DNA from: an uncultured Burkholderiaceae bacterium
GTDB taxonomy: Bacteria > Pseudomonadota > Gammaproteobacteria > Burkholderiales > Burkholderiaceae
NCBI GenBank assembly: GCA_937862845.1
Contig: CALMCK010000102.1
Coordinates: 1 to 9,356, forward strand
Direction of reading: 5' to 3'
DNA length: 9,356 nucleotides
Part shown: one piece after another, positions 5,758 through 9,356 of the stretch
Layout: each line of letters starts with the position of its first letter
Numbering within the stretch: position 1 is the stretch's first letter
Notes under the pieces: model-generated
Seen by the model: only the letters and a program-made list of their open reading frames with translations
Told to the model about the DNA's origin: nothing
The model's database searches: none
Translations under genes and position numbers: made by a program

Positions 5758-7095
5758 GTGAGTGATTTGTTTGATTCATCCGATTCTGATTGGCGCAGTC
5801 ATGCGCCGCTGCCTGAGCGCCTGCGCCCTGCGAGTATCGTCGACGTGGTTGGCCAGTCGCACCTGCTTGCGGACGGCATGCCGTTGCACGTGGCGTTTTC
5901 ACAGAAGCGTTTGCATTCTATGATTTTTTGGGGACCGCCGGGTGTGGGGAAAACCACACTGGCGCGTTTGGTGGCCAACTCGTTTGACGCGCATTTTGTG
6001 GCGATTTCGGCGGTGTTGTCTGGCGTGAAAGACATCCGCGAGATTGTCGAGCAGGCGCAGATTTATAAATCGCAAGGGCGGCAGACGATTTTATTTGTCG
6101 ATGAGGTGCATCGCTTTAACAAGTCGCAGCAGGATGCGTTTTTACCGCACGTCGAGTCGGGTTTGCTCACATTCATCGGCGCGACCACTGAAAACCCATC
6201 GTTTGAAGTGAACAACGCGCTGCTCTCGCGCGCGGCGGTGTACGTGTTGCAGTCGTTGACTGACGACGAATTGAATCTGCTCATCACGCGCGCCTGTGAG
6301 CGCGAATTGCATTTGAGCATCGACGATGCGGCACGGCAACGCTTGATTGCAGCCGCAGATGGTGACGCGCGGCGACTGCTCAATCAGCTCGAACAAGTCG
6401 CGCAGGTGGTCAGCAGTCAAGCGAGCGATACCATCACCGAGGCACACGTTAAATCCTCGCTCGGCTCAACGCTGCGCCGCTTCGACGCAGGCGGTGACGA
6501 GTTCTACGACCAAATTTCAGCATTGCATAAATCCGTGCGCGGCAGCAACCCTGACGCCGCGCTGTATTGGTTCATGCGCATGATTGATGGCGGCGCAGAC
6601 CCGCGCTACCTCGCGCGACGCATCGTGCGCATGGCGTGGGAAGACATCGGCCTCGCCGACCCACGCGCCATGCAAATGTGCAACGATGCCGCCCAAACCT
6701 ACGACAGACTCGGCTCACCCGAAGGCGAACTCGCGCTCGCGCAAGCCGTGCTCTATCTCGCCGTCGCCGCTAAATCAAACGCAGGCTACACTGCATTCAA
6801 CCAAATGCGTGCCTTTGTCGCCAGCGAGCCATCGCGCCCCGTGCCCAAGCATTTACGCAACGCGCCGACCAAACTCATGAAGTCGCTCGACCATGGTAAA
6901 AACTACCGCTACGCCCACGCCGAGGAAGGCGCATACGCGGCGGGCGAGCAATACTTCCCCGACGGCGTAACAAATCCACCAAGTTATCAGCCCACAGAGC
7001 GCGGCTTAGAAGGTAAAATAGCGGAGAAATTGCGCGGGTTGCGGGCGTTGGATGATGTGACGCGTCAGAGAGTTAATCTAACCAAGGAAATCTAA
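5758..7095 (+). CDS. rarA: Replication-associated recombination protein A (AAA+ ATPase)
   Basis: RarA (MgsA) is a tetrameric AAA+ ATPase related to clamp loaders and to eukaryotic WRNIP1/Mgs1, acting at stalled replication forks. From the GTG at 5758 it has 445 residues, as usual for the family, and begins MSDLFDSS. It has the expected PLPERLRPASIVDVVGQSHLL entry segment. Walker A is GPPGVGKTT (59-67, Lys65), Walker B is FVDEVH with Asp115-Glu116, and sensor 1 is in GATTENPSF, followed by LLSRA. The C-terminal oligomerisation region contains SVRGSNPDAALYWFMRM and YRYAHAEEGAYA. Base composition switches inside the gene: 5941-6000 has 21 G and 13 C, 6781-6840 has 14 G and 23 C. It starts 39 bases after cls, and its stop overlaps the next gene by one base, which implies co-transcription with that gene. 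Confidence 0.95.
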   Translation: MSDLFDSSDSDWRSHAPLPERLRPASIVDVVGQSHLLADGMPLHVAFSQKRLHSMIFWGPPGVGKTTLARLVANSFDAHFVAISAVLSGVKDIREIVEQAQIYKSQGRQTILFVDEVHRFNKSQQDAFLPHVESGLLTFIGATTENPSFEVNNALLSRAAVYVLQSLTDDELNLLITRACERELHLSIDDAARQRLIAAADGDARRLLNQLEQVAQVVSSQASDTITEAHVKSSLGSTLRRFDAGGDEFYDQISALHKSVRGSNPDAALYWFMRMIDGGADPRYLARRIVRMAWEDIGLADPRAMQMCNDAAQTYDRLGSPEGELALAQAVLYLAVAAKSNAGYTAFNQMRAFVASEPSRPVPKHLRNAPTKLMKSLDHGKNYRYAHAEEGAYAAGEQYFPDGVTNPPSYQPTERGLEGKIAEKLRGLRALDDVTRQRVNLTKEI

Positions 7096-7652
7096 TGAAA
7101 TTAAAATTAAAAATAGCGATGCTTATCGGTACTTTTTGTGCGATGAATGTTCATGCGCAAGGAGCGCGAATGGAAGCGCCAGCAGAAACTCAAAAAATAA
7201 ATACACTGGCACAAATTGCAGGTGACTGGGACTGTTCTACTGGCGGGGCAAAGGAGCAAACTGGAAGCCAGTTTGTTGCTCGGGAGCAACGACGTATATT
7301 TGAAAATGGTAAGGCACACCTTATATCGCCGTTGTCTTATGAGGATTTTTTAGATGGTGTTTCCATCATGAAAACTCAGTTATTCCTTGACGAGACATTT
7401 GTCTATCGTCTTGAAAATGGCATATTGACGAGTCAGTTCGTAAGTAGCGAAGTTAAGAAATTTGAGTCAAACCCCGAAGAGTTTGGGGGGCTGATTGCAT
7501 CATTTTATCAAGAAGACATGAAACAAAAGATTGCTCAAGAACGTAAACTGACATTAGAGACCACCGCTTACAATGATAAGGAGTGGTTGTTTATAGAGAT
7601 GGATTTCGAAAAAGTTACTCCTATAAAGTGCGTCAAGATGGATGCGAAGTAA
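7095..7652 (+). CDS. Secreted hypothetical protein with GxW-xC motif, AT-rich
   Basis: I do not recognise this 185-residue protein. The ATG shares its A with the rarA TAA stop (TAATG), and AAGGA at 7084-7088 provides a ribosome binding site, so translation is probably coupled to rarA. Residues 1-21 form a signal peptide: lysines at 2, 4 and 6, a hydrophobic core, and VHA before the likely cut at Ala21/Gln22. There is no lipobox, so a periplasmic or secreted product is expected. The mature part has GDWDC at 43-47 and a second cysteine, Cys179, near the C-terminus. Alternating hydrophobic stretches between them suggest beta strands. The GxW start and end-to-end cysteine pair recall lipocalin-like barrels, but this is weak inference. 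Composition is foreign to its neighbours: 21 of 60 bases are G or C at 7321-7380 and 19 of 60 at 7501-7560. Recent acquisition is plausible. Confidence 0.85.
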   Translation: MKLKLKIAMLIGTFCAMNVHAQGARMEAPAETQKINTLAQIAGDWDCSTGGAKEQTGSQFVAREQRRIFENGKAHLISPLSYEDFLDGVSIMKTQLFLDETFVYRLENGILTSQFVSSEVKKFESNPEEFGGLIASFYQEDMKQKIAQERKLTLETTAYNDKEWLFIEMDFEKVTPIKCVKMDAK

Positions 7653-7678
7653 ATCAATTTCTATGAAAAGGTTTTTAA

Positions 7679-8968
7679 ATGTTAGACATACAACTCCTCC
7701 GTAAAGACGCCGATGCGGTCGCTGCGCGTTTAAAATCACGCGGTTTTGATTTTGACGTGTACGCGTTCAATGCGCTCGAATCGCAGCGAAAATCCATCCA
7801 AATCCGCACCGAAGAATTGCAATCACAGCGCAACAAACTCTCGAAAGAAATCGGGATTTTGAAATCGCAAAAACAAAGTGCAGATGATGTGATGGCACAG
7901 GTCGGCGAAATTAAAAACGAACTCGATGCATCCGCCGTCGCGCTGGATGGCATTCAGGTGCAGTTGAGCGACTTGCTCATGCGCATCCCAAACTTACCGC
8001 ACGAGTCTGTGCCGCAAGGCAAAGACGAGGGCGACAACGTCGAAATCTCAAAATGGGGCACGCCCGCGACTTATGATTTTGAAGTCAAAGACCACGTCGC
8101 CATCGGCGAGGCGCTCGGCCAGCTTGATTTTGACACCGCTGCCAAACTCGCGGGCGCGCGTTTCTCATTCATGCGCGGCGGCATGGCGAAGCTGCACCGC
8201 GCACTCGCACAGCTCATGCTCGATGTGCAAACCGAGCAACACGGCTACACCGAATGCTATGTGCCGTACATCGTCAATGCCGACTCCATGCTGGGCACGG
8301 GGCAGCTGCCGAAGTTCAAAGAAGATTTGTTTTGGGTCAGCAAAGGCGGTGACGAGGACGCGCGTGAGATGTACCTCATCCCCACGTCTGAGATTCCATT
8401 GACCAACACCGTGCGCGACGCGATTGTCGATGCCGAAGATTTACCGATTAAACTCACCGCCCACACGCCTTGTTTCAGAAGTGAGGCGGGCAGCGCTGGG
8501 CGCGACACGCGTGGTTTGATTCGCCAGCACCAGTTCGATAAAGTTGAAATGGTGCAAATCGTTCATCCCGAAAAATCCTACGAAGCGCTCGAAGAAATGC
8601 GCGGTCACGCAGAGAAAATTCTGCAATTATTGGAATTGCCGTATCGCGTCGTTCAACTGTGCACGGGTGACATGGGCTTTGGCGCGACCAAAACCTATGA
8701 TTTAGAGGTGTGGGTGCCATCACAAAACACCTACCGCGAAATCTCCAGCGTCTCGAACTGCGAAGCATTCCAGGCGCAACGCATGCAAGCGCGGTATCGC
8801 ACAGGCACAGCCAAACCAGAACTCGTGCACACATTGAACGGCTCAGGGCTCGCAGTCGGTCGCGCGCTGGTCGCATTGCTCGAAAATCACCAGCAAGCCG
8901 ATGGCAGTGTGCGCATCCCAAGTGCATTACAAAGCTATATGGGTGGAAAAATTGCAATCGGGGTTTAA
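7679..8968 (+). CDS. serS: Serine-tRNA ligase (seryl-tRNA synthetase)
   Basis: SerRS charges tRNA-Ser (and tRNA-Sec where present) with serine in the cytoplasm. The 429 residues fit the bacterial class II enzyme. The N-terminal arm (about 27-100) is a long helical hairpin rich in E, K, Q and L that contacts the long variable arm of tRNA-Ser. The catalytic domain has motif 1 around 159-199, the serine-binding TSE at 236-238, motif 2 FRSEAGSAGRDTRGLIR (266-282) and motif 3 GSGLAVGRALVALLE (388-402). The ATG at 7679 has AAAAGG at 7666-7671, seven bases upstream, and the protein starts MLDIQLLRKD as expected. It follows the orphan secreted gene by 26 bases with no terminator, so it may share the rarA transcript. 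A tRNA promoter begins six bases after its stop. Confidence 0.97.
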   Translation: MLDIQLLRKDADAVAARLKSRGFDFDVYAFNALESQRKSIQIRTEELQSQRNKLSKEIGILKSQKQSADDVMAQVGEIKNELDASAVALDGIQVQLSDLLMRIPNLPHESVPQGKDEGDNVEISKWGTPATYDFEVKDHVAIGEALGQLDFDTAAKLAGARFSFMRGGMAKLHRALAQLMLDVQTEQHGYTECYVPYIVNADSMLGTGQLPKFKEDLFWVSKGGDEDAREMYLIPTSEIPLTNTVRDAIVDAEDLPIKLTAHTPCFRSEAGSAGRDTRGLIRQHQFDKVEMVQIVHPEKSYEALEEMRGHAEKILQLLELPYRVVQLCTGDMGFGATKTYDLEVWVPSQNTYREISSVSNCEAFQAQRMQARYRTGTAKPELVHTLNGSGLAVGRALVALLENHQQADGSVRIPSALQSYMGGKIAIGV

Positions 8969-8974
8969 AAACAC

Positions 8975-9003
8975 TTGCATCTCAATGTGAATTGAGGCAT
9001 AAT
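8975..9003 (+). promoter_or_regulatory. Promoter of the tRNA-Ala/tRNA-Glu unit, palindromic spacer
   Basis: TTGCAT (8975-8980) and CATAAT (8998-9003) are separated by 17 bases, a good sigma-70 match that predicts a start near 9010, about 23 bases before the tRNA-Ala. The spacer contains a perfect inverted repeat, CTCAAT-GTGA-ATTGAG (8981-8996), filling it almost completely. This could be an operator or simply a strand-symmetric spacer. Confidence 0.72.
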
Positions 9004-9010
9004 TTCGTTC

Positions 9011-9028
9011 TTCTCTGGTTTTAGAGAA
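9011..9028 (+). other. Short hairpin in the tRNA precursor leader
   Basis: TTCTCT and AGAGAA pair perfectly over 6 bp around a GGTTTT loop, at the very 5' end of the predicted transcript and four bases before the mature tRNA-Ala. It probably folds in the precursor removed by RNase P. Too AT-rich and too short to be a terminator. Confidence 0.4.
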
Positions 9029-9032
9029 AAAC

Positions 9033-9108
<76 letters not shown>

Positions 9109-9120
9109 AAGTTTTAAAAT

Positions 9121-9195
9121 GGTTCCATCGTCTATCGGTTAGGACACCGCCCTTTCACGGCGGGAAGAGGGGTTCGATTCCCCTTGGGACTGCCA
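9121..9195 (+). tRNA. tRNA-Glu (anticodon TTC), copy 1
   Basis: A 75-base cloverleaf with acceptor GGTTCCA/TGGGACT, D arm GTC...GAC, anticodon stem CCGCC/GGCGG and loop CTTTCAC carrying TTC at 9154-9156. It has a 4-base variable region, T stem AGGGG/CCCCT, discriminator G and encoded CCA. It decodes GAA and GAG. The acceptor stem has two wobble positions (G1-U72 and U4-G69), so it is weaker than most. It lacks its own promoter and is followed by a terminator, so it matures from the tRNA-Ala transcript. It differs from the downstream copy in acceptor and D loop. Confidence 0.95.
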
Positions 9196-9240
9196 GTTAC
9201 TTTTGAAGAGTACTGTCATTCTGGTTGTACTTTTCATACT

Positions 9241-9272
9241 AAAATTTCGCGGAGACTTCCGCGAAATTTTTT
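9241..9272 (+). terminator. Rho-independent terminator of the tRNA unit
   Basis: A perfect 13-bp stem (9241-9253 with 9258-9270, core TTTCGCGGA/TCCGCGAAA) closes a GACT tetraloop and ends in six T residues at 9267-9272. It lies 45 bases after tRNA-Glu copy 1. The flanking A run makes it partly bidirectional. The second tRNA-Glu lies beyond it and so needs either readthrough or its own promoter, which I cannot identify with confidence in 9273-9315. Confidence 0.9.
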
Positions 9273-9315
9273 AATTAAAATCCACCAAACCCACAATGGG
9301 TTGGCCAAGTTCTAA

Positions 9316-9356
9316 GCTCCCATCGTCTAGAGGCCTAGGACACCACCCTTTCACGG
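9316..9356 (+). tRNA. tRNA-Glu (anticodon TTC), copy 2, cut by window end
   Basis: The first 41 bases of a second glutamate tRNA: acceptor 5' strand GCTCCCA, D arm with a loop one base longer than copy 1 (TAGAGGCCTAG), anticodon stem 5' strand CCACC and loop CTTTCAC with TTC at 9350-9352. The 3' half lies outside. Copies 1 and 2 share the central region but differ in the acceptor, D loop and one anticodon-stem base, so they are divergent paralogues rather than a recent exact duplication. Whether it is intact cannot be seen. Confidence 0.85.

Noticed and set aside
7095..7652. LolA, which commonly neighbours rarA and serS and has a signal peptide of similar size
   Set aside because: The mature sequence shows no resemblance to LolA, the gene lies after rather than before rarA, and LolA does not start with a GDWDC-type motif.
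8475..8957. 160-residue open frame on the - strand opposite serS
   Set aside because: A consequence of base bias in serS. It is R- and H-rich, has no recognisable domain, and lies opposite an essential gene with intact motifs.
9283..9304. AACCCA-CAA-TGGGTT inverted repeat between the terminator and tRNA-Glu copy 2 as a regulatory site
   Set aside because: Only 6 bp with a 3-base loop in a short spacer, and no promoter boxes could be aligned with it. Insufficient to call.

Overview
The window reads as a chromosomal housekeeping segment of a Gram-negative proteobacterium, most likely a betaproteobacterium (Burkholderiales-like). The reasons are the rpmF-plsX-fabH-fabD-fabG order, the rarA/serS neighbourhood, FabH, FabD and SerS sequences of proteobacterial type, and tRNAs with encoded CCA ends. 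Genus cannot be fixed from sequence alone. All recognised genes lie on the + strand. There is no insertion sequence, CRISPR array, phage gene or gene-free stretch over 300 bases.

Region 1 (1-4156) is the fatty-acid and phospholipid initiation cluster. It holds the last codons of rpmF (ribosomal protein L32), then plsX (acyl-phosphate formation), fabH (KAS III, first condensation), fabD (malonyl-CoA:ACP transacylase) and fabG (3-oxoacyl-ACP reductase). The usual next genes, acpP and fabF, are absent. The cluster is unusually punctuated. There is a 12-bp hairpin between rpmF and plsX, a canonical terminator after plsX, a new sigma-70-type promoter with an upstream palindrome before fabH, and a second terminator-like hairpin immediately ahead of the fabD ribosome binding site. 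It is therefore probably not one uninterrupted transcript.

Region 2 (4157-7095) begins with a spacer carrying 3.5 copies of an 8-bp repeat. It then has a two-HKD-motif cardiolipin synthase of the ClsA type and rarA, the AAA+ replication-fork maintenance ATPase. The cluster thus passes from acyl-chain synthesis to phospholipid head-group chemistry.

Region 3 (7095-8968) has an AT-rich 185-residue secreted protein of unknown function. Its start codon overlaps the rarA stop. It sits between rarA and serS (seryl-tRNA synthetase), a pair usually adjacent in proteobacteria.

Region 4 (8969-9356) is a tRNA locus. It has a clear promoter with a palindromic spacer, tRNA-Ala(GGC), tRNA-Glu(TTC), a strong terminator, and a second, divergent tRNA-Glu(TTC) cut off by the window end.

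I find no clearly new multi-gene system. The best candidates for novelty are the orphan secreted protein, the hairpin punctuation of the fab cluster, the octamer repeat ahead of the cardiolipin synthase gene, and the sharp switches of base skew within same-strand genes.
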